Assembly (NCBI GenBank): GCA_021200395.1
Contig: JAJQGQ010000238.1
Span: 1 to 11,289 of the forward strand
Origin: Erysipelotrichaceae bacterium
Lineage (GTDB): Bacteria; Bacillota_I; Bacilli_A; Erysipelotrichales; Coprobacillaceae
Length of the DNA: 11,289 nucleotides
Direction of reading: 5' to 3'
The stretch's first letter is position 1. Each line of letters opens with the position of its first letter. Positions 5,153 to 11,289 of the stretch are shown piece after piece. The notes under the pieces were generated by a model. It was not told the origin of the DNA and did not search any database. It worked only from the letters and a program-made list of their open reading frames with translations. Position numbers and translations under genes: made by a program.

Positions 5153-6634
5153 ATGTTACCAAAAGATTTTTTATGGGGTGGTGCTACAGCTGCCAACCAG
5201 TATGAAGGTGGATACAATGAAGGTGGAAGAGGTTTATCAAGTGATGATGTCGTTACTAATGGAACACATAGAGAACCTCGTTGTATTACTTATGTTACTA
5301 AAGATGGAGAAAAGGTTAAAGTACCAATGTTTGTAGGTGGAGATTTACCTGAAGGTGCTAAGTTTGAATGTTTTGATGATTGTTTATATCCTAATCATGA
5401 AGCAACTGATTTTTATCATCATTATAAAGAAGATATTGCTTTAATGGGTGAAATGGGATTTAAGTGTTTCCGTTTATCTATTGCCTGGTCACGTATTTAT
5501 CCTAAGGGTGGAATGGTTGATGAAGAAGCAAGTGAAGAAGGTTTGAAGTTCTATGATAATGTTTTTGATGAATGTAAAAAGTATGGTATTGAACCATTGG
5601 TTACTTTATCACATTATGAAACACCTTTAGCTTTAACTGAAGCTTGGAATTCATGGGCTGATAGAAGAACCGTAGATTGTTATGTTAAATATTGTAATAC
5701 CGTATTTAATAGATACAAAGATAAAGTAAAATACTGGTTAACATTCAATGAAATCAATTGTATTGAATTATCACCTTGGATGGCTGCAGGTATTATGACT
5801 TCATCTAAACAAGTAAAATTACAAGCTGCTCATCATGAGTTTGTAGCAAGCGCAAAAGCAGTTATTTTAGGCCATCAAATTAATCCTGAATTTAAGATTG
5901 GATGTATGTTAGCTTATACATTAACTTATCCTTACTCTTGTAACCCTGAAGATGTTTTAGCTGCTTGGAAGACTTCTCTCAATAATATTTTCTATACTGA
6001 TGTACAATGTAGGGGTTATTATCCAAGCTATCGCTTAAAAGAATTTGAAAGAGAAGGCATTGAGATAGTTAAAGAAGATGGTGATGATGAATTATTGATG
6101 GAAGGTAAAGTAGACTTTTTATCATTCTCTTATTATATGTCTCAAGTTGCTGCTGGAGATCCAAGTCAATTTGAAGCTGCTGATGGTGGTAACTTATCTA
6201 TGGGTATTAAAAATCCTTACTTAAGTGCTAGTGATTGGGGCTGGCAAATTGATCCAACTGGTTTAAGAAATGCTTTAAATGTCTTATATGATCGTTATCA
6301 AATGCCATTATTTGTAGTTGAAAATGGATTAGGTGCATTTGATAAGATTGAAGAAGATGGATCAATTCATGATGATTATCGTATTAATTACTTAAGAGAT
6401 CATATTAAAGCTATGGATGCTGCTGTTAATGAAGATGGTGTTGATCTTATGGGTTATACAATGTGGGGATGCGTTGATTTAGTATCAGCATCTACAGGTG
6501 AAATGGCTAAACGTTATGGTTTTATTTATGTCGATAAATATGATGATGGTACAGGTGATTTATCTAGAAAGAAGAAAGATTCTTTCTATTGGTATAAGAA
6601 AGTTATTGCATCTCAAGGTGCAGATTTAGATTAA
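5153..6634 (+). CDS. 6-phospho-beta-glucosidase, glycoside hydrolase family 1
   Basis: This 493-residue cytoplasmic GH1 enzyme is predicted to hydrolyse phosphorylated beta-glucosides (such as cellobiose or aryl-glucoside 6-phosphates delivered by a PTS) to glucose 6-phosphate. It starts with the family's FLWGGATAANQYEGG (residues 6-20). The acid/base is E200 in TFNEIN and the nucleophile is E390 in VVENG. The phosphate-binding loop VSASTGEMAKRYG (444-456) carries S447, K453 and Y455, which separates phospho-glucosidases from plain beta-glucosidases. YGFIYVD follows, and the end SFYWYKKVI is also typical. Length is normal. The start at 5153 follows AAGGAGG (5137-5143); the upstream ATG at 5129 would overlap that site. 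No PTS permease or antiterminator gene is adjacent, so the transporter must be elsewhere. A terminator follows directly, making it a one-gene unit. Confidence 0.95.
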   Translation: MLPKDFLWGGATAANQYEGGYNEGGRGLSSDDVVTNGTHREPRCITYVTKDGEKVKVPMFVGGDLPEGAKFECFDDCLYPNHEATDFYHHYKEDIALMGEMGFKCFRLSIAWSRIYPKGGMVDEEASEEGLKFYDNVFDECKKYGIEPLVTLSHYETPLALTEAWNSWADRRTVDCYVKYCNTVFNRYKDKVKYWLTFNEINCIELSPWMAAGIMTSSKQVKLQAAHHEFVASAKAVILGHQINPEFKIGCMLAYTLTYPYSCNPEDVLAAWKTSLNNIFYTDVQCRGYYPSYRLKEFEREGIEIVKEDGDDELLMEGKVDFLSFSYYMSQVAAGDPSQFEAADGGNLSMGIKNPYLSASDWGWQIDPTGLRNALNVLYDRYQMPLFVVENGLGAFDKIEEDGSIHDDYRINYLRDHIKAMDAAVNEDGVDLMGYTMWGCVDLVSASTGEMAKRYGFIYVDKYDDGTGDLSRKKKDSFYWYKKVIASQGADLD

Positions 6635-6655
6635 GCCACAAAAGTGGCTTTTTTT
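6633..6655 (+). terminator. Intrinsic terminator of the phospho-beta-glucosidase gene
   Basis: AAGCCAC (6633-6639) pairs with GTGGCTT (6644-6650) around an AAAA loop, followed by a T run to 6655. The 5' arm starts inside the TAA stop codon. Confidence 0.92.
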
Positions 6656-6669
6656 ATTTCCTTAATTTA

Positions 6670-6678
6670 TGTTATACT
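6670..6678 (+). promoter_or_regulatory. Extended -10 promoter of the 284-aa hypothetical gene
   Basis: TGTTATACT (6670-6678) is an extended -10 identical to that of the FMN-binding protein gene at 1564-1572. The -35 position (6650-6655) falls in the T tract of the preceding terminator and does not match consensus. TATGT (6668-6672) and ACATA (6679-6683) form a small inverted repeat around the -10. Confidence 0.5.
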
Positions 6679-6699
6679 ACATATAGGGAGTTGATTATT

Positions 6700-7554
6700 G
6701 TGTTAATGTTAGAAAATACTAAGAATAATTTAGGCATCACTATTAGAGGTGATTATAATGATTTATGTGAATTATATAATGCTATTAGAATTGTGAGTCA
6801 ATTACATTATAAAATTTATAAAAAATATACTAAGCAAAGAAGAGATATCAATGATGTAGAAAAAAATGCAATCATAGGAAATTATGATAATTCAATTCAA
6901 TATTTGAATATGTTACTTAGTGATATATTGGAAGCAAGTGAAGGAAAAAAGGGGATTGGACATGTTGGTGATGAAAAAAATGTTTATTATGCATTTGCTA
7001 TTCTTTATCCATGGGCGGTTTATTTTATGCTGATATTTTCAGAATTAGCTGATGAAATTGTTGGTAAAGACGAACTTTCATTGTTAGATGTGCCTTGTAC
7101 TTTAATAGAATATGATGGTTATCAGAGTGTTTTGAAACATTTTTCCATGAAAATTTGGGATTGTATTGAGATATATCTTGGTAAGACAAAAACATTGAAA
7201 ATATATACCTTAATACGCGATAAGGTTGAAAATATAACTGATGATGTTTTTTATGTAGATGCTTATTGTAATTATTATTGTGATCCAGAAAAAGCAACTA
7301 AAAAAGAACATAAAGCTATGTTACTTGCATTATTGTATGAATTGATTATTTATGAAGATAAAGAAAAAAGTAAAGAATATAAACAAGCAATTAGAGAAGT
7401 CGAAAACTATACACAGGAAGAATTTTTATCAAATGATAGATTTAAGCATGATATGCTTAAGAAATACCAACAACTAGGACATATGAGTCAAGAAGATTAT
7501 GATAAGCTAAAAGAAAGCTATGGTCATGTTGATTGGAATAAGATAGATTTATAA
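6700..7554 (+). CDS. Uncharacterised 284-aa protein
   Basis: I do not recognise this protein with confidence. Its N-terminus (LENTKNNLGITIRGDYNDLCELYNAI) faintly recalls the uncharacterised DUF6904-type proteins, which begin with a similar 'GDYxDLxxLYxAI' block, but that is from memory. It has no signal peptide. One moderately hydrophobic stretch, YYAFAILYPWAVYFMLIFSE, lies about a third of the way in and looks more like a buried helix than a clear membrane span. The C-terminal third is charged and helical, with conserved-looking ENYTQEEF and MSQEDYDKLK pieces. The start is uncertain: AGGGAG (6685-6690) is best spaced (9 nt) for the GTG at 6700. TTG 6691 would touch the site and ATG 6706 is 15 nt away. 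The gene stands alone between two terminators. Confidence 0.8.
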   Translation: MLMLENTKNNLGITIRGDYNDLCELYNAIRIVSQLHYKIYKKYTKQRRDINDVEKNAIIGNYDNSIQYLNMLLSDILEASEGKKGIGHVGDEKNVYYAFAILYPWAVYFMLIFSELADEIVGKDELSLLDVPCTLIEYDGYQSVLKHFSMKIWDCIEIYLGKTKTLKIYTLIRDKVENITDDVFYVDAYCNYYCDPEKATKKEHKAMLLALLYELIIYEDKEKSKEYKQAIREVENYTQEEFLSNDRFKHDMLKKYQQLGHMSQEDYDKLKESYGHVDWNKIDL

Positions 7555-7565
7555 ATTTTTGGACG

Positions 7566-7597
7566 AAGTCATTGAATTTAAGGTTCAATGACTTTTT
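7566..7597 (+). terminator. Intrinsic terminator after the 284-aa gene
   Basis: AAGTCATTGAA (7566-7576) pairs perfectly over 11 bp with TTCAATGACTT (7584-7594) around a 7-nt loop, followed by a T run (7593-7597). Confidence 0.9.
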
Positions 7598-7607
7598 GCT
7601 TATGTAT

Positions 7608-7616
7608 TGTTAAAAT
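7608..7616 (+). promoter_or_regulatory. Candidate extended -10 promoter of the MKIRTDFV gene
   Basis: TGTTAAAAT (7608-7616) is an extended -10. The -35 position (7588-7593, ATGACT) is weak and overlaps the preceding terminator stem. The Shine-Dalgarno AAAGGAG follows at 7624-7630. Confidence 0.4.
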
Positions 7617-7636
7617 ATAAGTGAAAGGAGATTTAT

Positions 7637-7999
7637 ATGAAGATTAGAACAGATTTTGTGACAAATTCAAGTAGTAGTAGTTTTATCATTGCTTGAACAA
7701 GGGAATTTACTGATGAACAAAAGGAGGCTATTATTCATTGGGCTGAAGGATTATTTTTAAATGATACAAAAGTTTTAAAGAGTAAAGATGATGTAGAAAA
7801 GCTTATGGATGAATATCATATTCAATATCATAAGGATGAAATTCATGATGCACTGGATAAAGGTTTGATTGTCCAAACAGGTGAAGTTGATTGTGAAATA
7901 CCTGTACTTTGGGATGAAATTTATAGAGATTTTTGGGATGCTTTAAATAAAACTAATAAAAATAATTTTATGGGTATTGACATTGATATGTATTATTAA
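7637..7999 (+). pseudogene. Small uncharacterised protein with MKIRTDFVTNSSSSSF N-terminus, interrupted by in-frame TGA
   Basis: AAAGGAG (7624-7630) precedes ATG 7637. The frame reads MKIRTDFVTNSSSSSFIIA, meets TGA at 7694-7696, then stays open for another 100 codons to TAA (7997-7999), giving 120 residues if the TGA were read. The N-terminal block with a serine run recurs, as I remember, in many uncharacterised small proteins of Firmicutes and relatives; its function is unknown to me. The remainder is acidic (KSKDDVEKLMDEYHIQYHKDEIHDAL, then GEVDCEIPVLWDEIYRDFWDAL). Codon use after the stop is the same as in neighbouring genes, so the break looks recent. The three Trp codons in the same frame are all TGG, which argues against TGA being read as Trp. 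A simple nonsense mutation (from TGG, TGT/TGC, CGA, AGA or GGA) is most likely. AAAGGAGG at 7719-7726 could allow weak reinitiation but lacks a good start codon. Confidence 0.75.
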
Positions 8000-8026
8000 A
8001 GATAATATTACAATTTATTTTTGAAT

Positions 8027-8072
8027 AAACATTTATTTGTCTGCTGATAGCAGACCAAATAAATGTTTTTTT
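8027..8072 (+). terminator. Long intrinsic terminator before the lipoprotein gene
   Basis: AAACATTTATTTG (8027-8039) plus TCTGCT (8040-8045) pair with AGCAGA (8049-8054) and CAAATAAATGTTT (8056-8068). This makes a 19-bp stem with one bulged C at 8055 and a 3-nt loop, followed by T to 8072. The A-rich 5' flank could make it work in both directions. Confidence 0.92.
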
Positions 8073-8076
8073 ATTA

Positions 8077-8082
8077 TATAAT
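8077..8082 (+). promoter_or_regulatory. Candidate -10 of the lipoprotein operon
   Basis: TATAAT (8077-8082) lies just after the terminator T run and 9 bp before the ribosome binding site AAGGAG (8091-8096). There is no recognisable -35; the expected position falls in the terminator stem. If used, the leader would be about 16 nt. Confidence 0.35.
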
Positions 8083-8104
8083 GTAATGCAAAGGAGAAAG
8101 ATTT

Positions 8105-9013
8105 ATGGAAAAAATAAGTATGAATAGTTATTTTAAAAAGTTTTTTATTGTTTTTTTAGCATGTTTTATGATGATTTCACTGGTAGGATGCAGTAGTGAT
8201 GATTCGAGTTCAAGTGAGGATAGTAGTAGTGAGACAACGGAGGCATCCGATAATGAAATCACTTTTACTGAATTAACTGTGGTAGATAATGATGATTGTA
8301 GCATTGTTATTAATGGTATTGATGAAGATGGATTCTGGGGATATACATTAACTGCTGAATTAGAAAATAAATCAGAAGATGTAACATATATGTTTTCTGT
8401 AGAAAGTGCTTCTGTCAATGGTGTGATGAGTGATCCATTATTTGCTTCAGAAGTAGCAGCAGGGAAGAAATCAAATGAAGAAATTAGTTTTATAAGCGAT
8501 ACAACATTAGAAGAAAATGGTATCGATGAGTTTACTGATATTGAATTAACATTTAGAGTATATGATAGTGATGATTGGGAAGAGGCTGTTGCTAATGAAA
8601 CAGTCCATGTTTATCCATATGGTGAAGATAAAGCAACTACATTTACAAGAGAATCTCAAGACACTGATAATGTTTTAGTAGATAATGATGAAGTAACAGT
8701 AATTGTTATTGGCTATGATCCTGACGATACATGGGGATATGGTGTTAATTTATACTTAGTGAATAAGACTGATACAGAAGTGATGTTTAGTGTCGATGAT
8801 GCATCAATAAATGGTTATATGATTGACCCTTTTTATGCAACGACAGTAAGTGCAGGCAAATGTGCTTTTAGTACAATTTCATGGTATGATACTGATTTGG
8901 AAGATAACGGTATAGAAGATATTGAAGAAATAGAATTTAAGCTTACTGCTTATGATGATGAAAACTATGAAGATTATTATGTTGATGGACAAAGTGTTAC
9001 TTTAAATCCTTAG
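8105..9013 (+). CDS. Lipoprotein with two tandem copies of a beta-rich domain
   Basis: This 302-residue secreted lipoprotein has a basic N-terminus, the hydrophobic stretch FFIVFLACFMMISLVG, and a lipobox LVGC with the lipidated Cys at residue 29. A Ser/Asp/Glu-rich linker (30-50) would space it from the membrane. Two homologous acidic domains follow at about 61-170 and 191-301, offset by about 131 residues. Matching blocks are DGFWGY/DDTWGY, ENKSEDVTYMFSVESASVNG/VNKTDTEVMFSVDDASING, DPLFASEVAAGK/DPFYATTVSAGK, and LEENGIDEFTDIELTF/LEDNGIEDIEEIEFKL. The pattern suggests an Ig-like beta-sandwich duplicated within the gene. I cannot name a ligand or an enzymatic function. The start is supported by AAGGAG 8 nt upstream. 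The next gene's Shine-Dalgarno overlaps its TAG stop, so the two are translationally coupled. Confidence 0.88.
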   Translation: MEKISMNSYFKKFFIVFLACFMMISLVGCSSDDSSSSEDSSSETTEASDNEITFTELTVVDNDDCSIVINGIDEDGFWGYTLTAELENKSEDVTYMFSVESASVNGVMSDPLFASEVAAGKKSNEEISFISDTTLEENGIDEFTDIELTFRVYDSDDWEEAVANETVHVYPYGEDKATTFTRESQDTDNVLVDNDEVTVIVIGYDPDDTWGYGVNLYLVNKTDTEVMFSVDDASINGYMIDPFYATTVSAGKCAFSTISWYDTDLEDNGIEDIEEIEFKLTAYDDENYEDYYVDGQSVTLNP

Positions 9014-9025
9014 GAGATTATGATA

Positions 9026-9202
9026 ATGATTATTGGAATATTACTCATTGTTTTAGGTGTAATAGGGATAGCAATGGGAATGATTATGTTTGGTGATATA
9101 GGTATTGCTTGTATTGTTGGAGCTTTAGCAGCCTTATTTTCAGGTATTGAATTTATATTAATGAATAGAAGAATAAAGAAATTAAATAAAAATTTGGGAT
9201 AG
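9026..9202 (+). CDS. Small membrane protein, 58 aa, two predicted membrane segments
   Basis: I do not recognise the family. The protein is almost entirely hydrophobic (IIGILLIVLGVIGIAMGMIM, then IACIVGALAALFSGIEFILM) and ends in a basic tail, NRRIKKLNKNLG, giving a probable two-helix hairpin with its charged end in the cytoplasm. ATG 9026 is preferred over ATG 9020 because AGGAG (9012-9016) is 9 nt from the former and only 3 nt from the latter. The Shine-Dalgarno overlaps the stop of the lipoprotein gene, so the two are made together. It could be a membrane partner of that lipoprotein, but this is inference from position only. A strong terminator follows 31 bp after the stop. Confidence 0.75.
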   Translation: MIIGILLIVLGVIGIAMGMIMFGDIGIACIVGALAALFSGIEFILMNRRIKKLNKNLG

Positions 9203-9204
9203 GA

Positions 9205-9276
9205 ATTGAAGATAAGAAATATTTGAAGTGTATAAAAAGACTTATACGAAACTGTATAAGTCTTTTTATCTTCAAT
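9205..9276 (+). terminator. Strong intrinsic terminator of the lipoprotein operon, with an outer paired arm
   Basis: The core stem AAAAAGACTTATAC (9234-9247) pairs perfectly over 14 bp with GTATAAGTCTTTTT (9254-9267) around GAAACT. The A run and T run make it suitable for both directions. In addition, ATTGAAGATA (9205-9214) pairs perfectly with TATCTTCAAT (9267-9276, sharing one base with the core stem), leaving 19 unpaired bases on the 5' side. Confidence 0.9.
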
Positions 9277-9296
9277 AAATAACATTTGTTATTTAT
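9275..9296 (+). promoter_or_regulatory. Perfect 22-bp palindromic operator upstream of the MFS promoter
   Basis: ATAAATAACA-TT-TGTTATTTAT is perfectly self-complementary and ends 3 bp before the -35. Its core AACATTTGTT resembles the AACATATGTT and AACACATGTT cores of the palindrome at 9321-9360, giving an apparent motif TAACAnnTGTTA. Confidence 0.65.
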
Positions 9297-9299
9297 CTA

Positions 9300-9328
9300 T
9301 TGACAAGATGACGGCTTATATTTATAAT
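9300..9328 (+). promoter_or_regulatory. Full-consensus sigma-A promoter of the MFS/glycosyltransferase operon
   Basis: TTGACA (9300-9305), a 17-bp spacer and TATAAT (9323-9328) match the consensus at all twelve positions with optimal spacing. Such a strong promoter is expected to need repression. Palindromes lie directly upstream and over its -10/start region. Confidence 0.93.
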
Positions 9329-9360
9329 AACATATGTTACGTAACACATGTTATTATAAA
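9321..9360 (+). promoter_or_regulatory. 40-bp near-perfect palindromic operator over the -10 and start site
   Basis: The left arm TTTATAATAACATATGTTAC (9321-9340) is matched by the right arm at 19 of 20 positions, with the axis between 9340 and 9341. Nested inside are AACATATGTT (9329-9338), AACACATGTT (9343-9352) and the central TGTTACGTAACA. It covers the -10 and the predicted start and stops immediately before AAAGGAGG, so it could act as DNA operator, RNA hairpin or both. The arrangement fits two dimers of a MarR- or TetR-like repressor, but the regulator is not identified. Confidence 0.8.
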
Positions 9361-9370
9361 GGAGGAAATT

Positions 9371-10576
9371 ATGAAACATTTATCAAAAGAGACAAAATAT
9401 TTATTAATGATTGGTATGTTGTATTTAGCAGGTACAAATATTGCTATGACATTTGTGAATGTTTATCTTATAAGATTGACTAATAATATTGGTTTTATCA
9501 TTATACAGAATATTTTTAATTATACAGCACTATTATCAGCTTTTATAGGTGGTACTCAACTTATTCATAAGTTAGATTTGAAAGTTATATTGGATATCGG
9601 TATTATTTCTACATGTTTGTATTATTTAAGCATTCTAATGCTACAAAAAGAGGCATCTTTATTACTTATACCTTTAGGTATATTCAATGGAATAGGGCAG
9701 GGTTTCTATTATTTTTCTTTTAATTTATTAACAGGTAAATTAGTTAAAGAAAATGAGCAAGGACGTTTCTTTTCTTATCAGCAATCTTTTAGTTATATCT
9801 TTGGAGTTATAACACCTTCAATTTCAGGTGTGATTATCGCTAGATTCACTACTTTAAAGGGTTATTATATCTTATTTAGCTTTGCAGTATTGTTGTTTAT
9901 ATTAGGTATGGTGATATCTAGAAATATGAGTTCATTTAGTGAAAATAAAAATATTAGAATGATTGAAGCTTTAAAAGTAAAACATAACAAATATTGGAAT
10001 ACACTTAAATATTATAGCTTTTCTAATGGCATTCGAGAATCCATATATAATCAAATATTCACGGTATTTGCGTATGCGATTATTAATAATGAACAAATCA
10101 TTGGTAATTGTAATTCTTTAATGGCTTTTATTGGTATTTTTAGTTCTATATGTATTGCAAGTCAATTTAATAGAAACAATCAAAAGAACTATCATCTTAT
10201 AGCTTCCATCATATATTTTGTTATATGCTTATTGCTTGGAACTACAAGGAGTTTTATTATGTTAGTTATATTTTATGTATTGATGGGATTCATATATTGT
10301 TGGAATAATACGATATATCAATCTATGAAATATCAATTATCTAACGCTTCTGCTACAATTTTATCACCGTATGAATTTATCACAGCTAGTGAATTTCCTA
10401 TAGCACTAGGAAGAATTACAGGCTTAAGCTTTGCTTTAATATTGTGTCAATTAATGACACCAATCAATGCATATGGATTGTTAATGATTATTGGTGGAAG
10501 TATTTGGTTGATTGATCATGTTGTTATTAATAAAGAAGTAAAATGGTTAGAAGGAGAAAACAATGGAACATTATAA
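9371..10576 (+). CDS. Major facilitator superfamily transporter
   Basis: This 401-residue inner-membrane transporter has about twelve hydrophobic segments in two halves. The first half runs to about residue 185 (for example LLMIGMLYLAGTNIAM, YILFSFAVLLFILGMVIS). A cytoplasmic loop rich in Lys and Asn follows at about 190-225, then the second half to about 395. GIFNGIGQGFYYFSFNLLTG (104-123) is in the region of the usual helix-4 motif. Substrate cannot be deduced; tightly repressed MFS genes are often drug or metabolite exporters. The start at 9371 follows AAAGGAGG (9358-9365 region). The earlier ATG at 9310 lies upstream of the mapped -10 and is excluded. The 3' end overlaps the glycosyltransferase start by 14 bp, so the pair is translationally coupled. 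Confidence 0.88.
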   Translation: MKHLSKETKYLLMIGMLYLAGTNIAMTFVNVYLIRLTNNIGFIIIQNIFNYTALLSAFIGGTQLIHKLDLKVILDIGIISTCLYYLSILMLQKEASLLLIPLGIFNGIGQGFYYFSFNLLTGKLVKENEQGRFFSYQQSFSYIFGVITPSISGVIIARFTTLKGYYILFSFAVLLFILGMVISRNMSSFSENKNIRMIEALKVKHNKYWNTLKYYSFSNGIRESIYNQIFTVFAYAIINNEQIIGNCNSLMAFIGIFSSICIASQFNRNNQKNYHLIASIIYFVICLLLGTTRSFIMLVIFYVLMGFIYCWNNTIYQSMKYQLSNASATILSPYEFITASEFPIALGRITGLSFALILCQLMTPINAYGLLMIIGGSIWLIDHVVINKEVKWLEGENNGTL

Positions 10577-11270
10577 AATCAGTATGATTATTCCTACATT
10601 TAGTGATATTGATGCATTAGATATGACAATTCAAAGTATATTAAAGAGTGATTTTAAAGATTATGAAATTCTTATATGTGATGACGGATCAAGTGTAAAT
10701 AACATCGATATTGTTAGAAAGTATGAGCAAATATGTCCAATACGTTATTTTTATCAACCAGATAAAGGCTTTCGTGCAGCTGCAGCTAGAAATATGGGCA
10801 TACTTAATGCTAAAGGTGATATATGTGTTTTTGTTGATACGGGTGTATTGTTAGGAACACATACATTATCATCATTTTATCAAAATATAGTAGGAACACA
10901 TCATGCCCTTATAGGTTATGTTTATGGCTTTTCGAATAATTATGAAGAAAAGATAAAAGATTTGATTGATATCAATGATATTGATAAGTCAATTGAAAAT
11001 ATAAAACAACATCAATATTTGGATCGTAGAGAAGCTGGTTATCAATCATCAGGTGATGATTTAACAACATGGCCTGCACCTTGGATATATTTTTCAACTT
11101 GTTTAGTGGCAGTAGAAAGAAAGCTGTTATTGGATATAGGTATGTTTGATGAAAACTTTAATGAGTGGGGATGTGAAGATAGTGAGTTGGGTTTAAGAAT
11201 ATTTTTAAGTGGTACAAAGATAAATCTAGATAGAAATGCAGTAGCTATTCATTATCCGCATCAAAAATGA
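10563..11270 (+). CDS. Family-2 glycosyltransferase, possibly truncated by TGA
   Basis: This is a 235-residue GT-A fold glycosyltransferase. ISMIIPTFSD (6-15) is the nucleotide-sugar strand and ICDDGSS (38-44) holds the first acidic pair. GFRAAAARNMGI (69-80) is the usual RxxARN helix. FVDTG (90-94) occupies the DxD position but lacks the second Asp. EWGCEDSELGLRI (201-213) is the C-terminal WGxED catalytic/acceptor motif shared with galactosyltransferase-type C-domains. The sugar donor and acceptor are unknown. It has no membrane segment, so it is cytoplasmic or peripheral. The start overlaps the MFS gene by 14 bp with GAAGGAGA upstream. The frame ends at TGA (11268-11270) right after AIHYPHQK, and the same frame continues open as NNSEDW to the window edge. 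The normal protein may therefore be longer. It is the only recognised gene here ending in TGA. Confidence 0.85.
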   Translation: MEHYKISMIIPTFSDIDALDMTIQSILKSDFKDYEILICDDGSSVNNIDIVRKYEQICPIRYFYQPDKGFRAAAARNMGILNAKGDICVFVDTGVLLGTHTLSSFYQNIVGTHHALIGYVYGFSNNYEEKIKDLIDINDIDKSIENIKQHQYLDRREAGYQSSGDDLTTWPAPWIYFSTCLVAVERKLLLDIGMFDENFNEWGCEDSELGLRIFLSGTKINLDRNAVAIHYPHQK

Positions 11271-11289
11271 AATAATAGTGAGGATTGGG

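Noticed and set aside
5155..5172. GTTACCAAAAGATTTTT at the start of the phospho-beta-glucosidase gene resembles the repeat and might be a tracrRNA anti-repeat
   Set aside because: It is the coding sequence for LPKDF, conserved in GH1 proteins, on the repeat-like strand and with mismatches; no adjacent tracrRNA hairpins.
7694..7740. Selenocysteine insertion at the TGA of the MKIRTDFV gene
   Set aside because: No clear SECIS-like stem-loop is visible immediately downstream and no redox motif surrounds the codon; kept only as a remote alternative.
7805..7999. Independent 64-aa gene starting at ATG 7805
   Set aside because: No RBS before 7805; it is the in-frame continuation of the interrupted 7637 gene.
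9010..9285. 91-codon minus-strand frame opposite the small membrane protein
   Set aside because: Shadow of the + strand hydrophobic gene and terminator; no RBS, and the + strand gene is coupled to the lipoprotein gene.
7637..11270. Reassignment of TGA to tryptophan in this organism
   Set aside because: All Trp codons in intact genes are TGG and no other gene contains internal TGA; a code-4 AT-rich genome would use TGA for most Trp.

Overview
The window is AT-rich (about 30% G+C by eye). Its features are strong AGGAGG-type ribosome binding sites, consensus sigma-A promoters (several with a TGn extended -10) and intrinsic terminators after almost every transcription unit. All genes are on the + strand. 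A type II-A CRISPR locus, an ECF riboflavin transporter, an AAA/PD-(D/E)XK protein and a GH1 phospho-beta-glucosidase fit a low-GC gut Firmicute. I infer the Erysipelotrichales/Coprobacillaceae neighbourhood, but the sequence does not prove it.

Layout. 1-336 is the 3' part of a probable csn2. A 42-bp leader (promoter plus a TTTGAG anchor) follows, then a CRISPR array at 379-1272: 14 identical 36-bp repeats and 13 spacers of exactly 30 bp. 1273-1532 has no convincing gene, only a possible gene remnant and a terminator. 1533-3383 is a flavin unit. A promoter with twin operators drives a small FMN-binding split-barrel protein. Next come what looks like an internally deleted FMN riboswitch, the riboflavin transporter ribU, and a fusion of an FMN-binding barrel with a 2x[4Fe-4S] ferredoxin, ending in a terminator. 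3499-5089 is a monocistronic AAA-ATPase/PD-(D/E)XK protein. 5091-6655 is a 6-phospho-beta-glucosidase with its own candidate operator. 6670-7597 encodes an uncharacterised 284-aa protein. 7608-8072 is a small gene with the N-terminus MKIRTDFVTNSSSSSF, interrupted by an in-frame TGA at codon 20. 8077-9267 encodes a lipoprotein with two copies of one domain, coupled to a 58-aa membrane protein. 9275 to the end holds an MFS transporter behind a consensus promoter embedded in large palindromes. The transporter overlaps a family-2 glycosyltransferase whose frame meets a TGA just before the window edge.

How the genes work together. The clearest functional group is the flavin set: an FMN protein, riboflavin uptake with an FMN-riboswitch-like leader, and an FMN/Fe-S redox protein. 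The MFS/glycosyltransferase pair is a second co-transcribed module, apparently under tight repression. The CRISPR array belongs to a cas operon lying off the left edge. Most of the rest are single-gene units.

Most unusual points: the apparent FMN riboswitch deletion with a possible RBS-sequestering switch; the palindromic operators at 9275-9360 and the 42-bp-spaced operator pair at 1533-1599; the in-frame TGA in the MKIRTDFV gene; and a spacer that reads as a tyrosine-recombinase motif.
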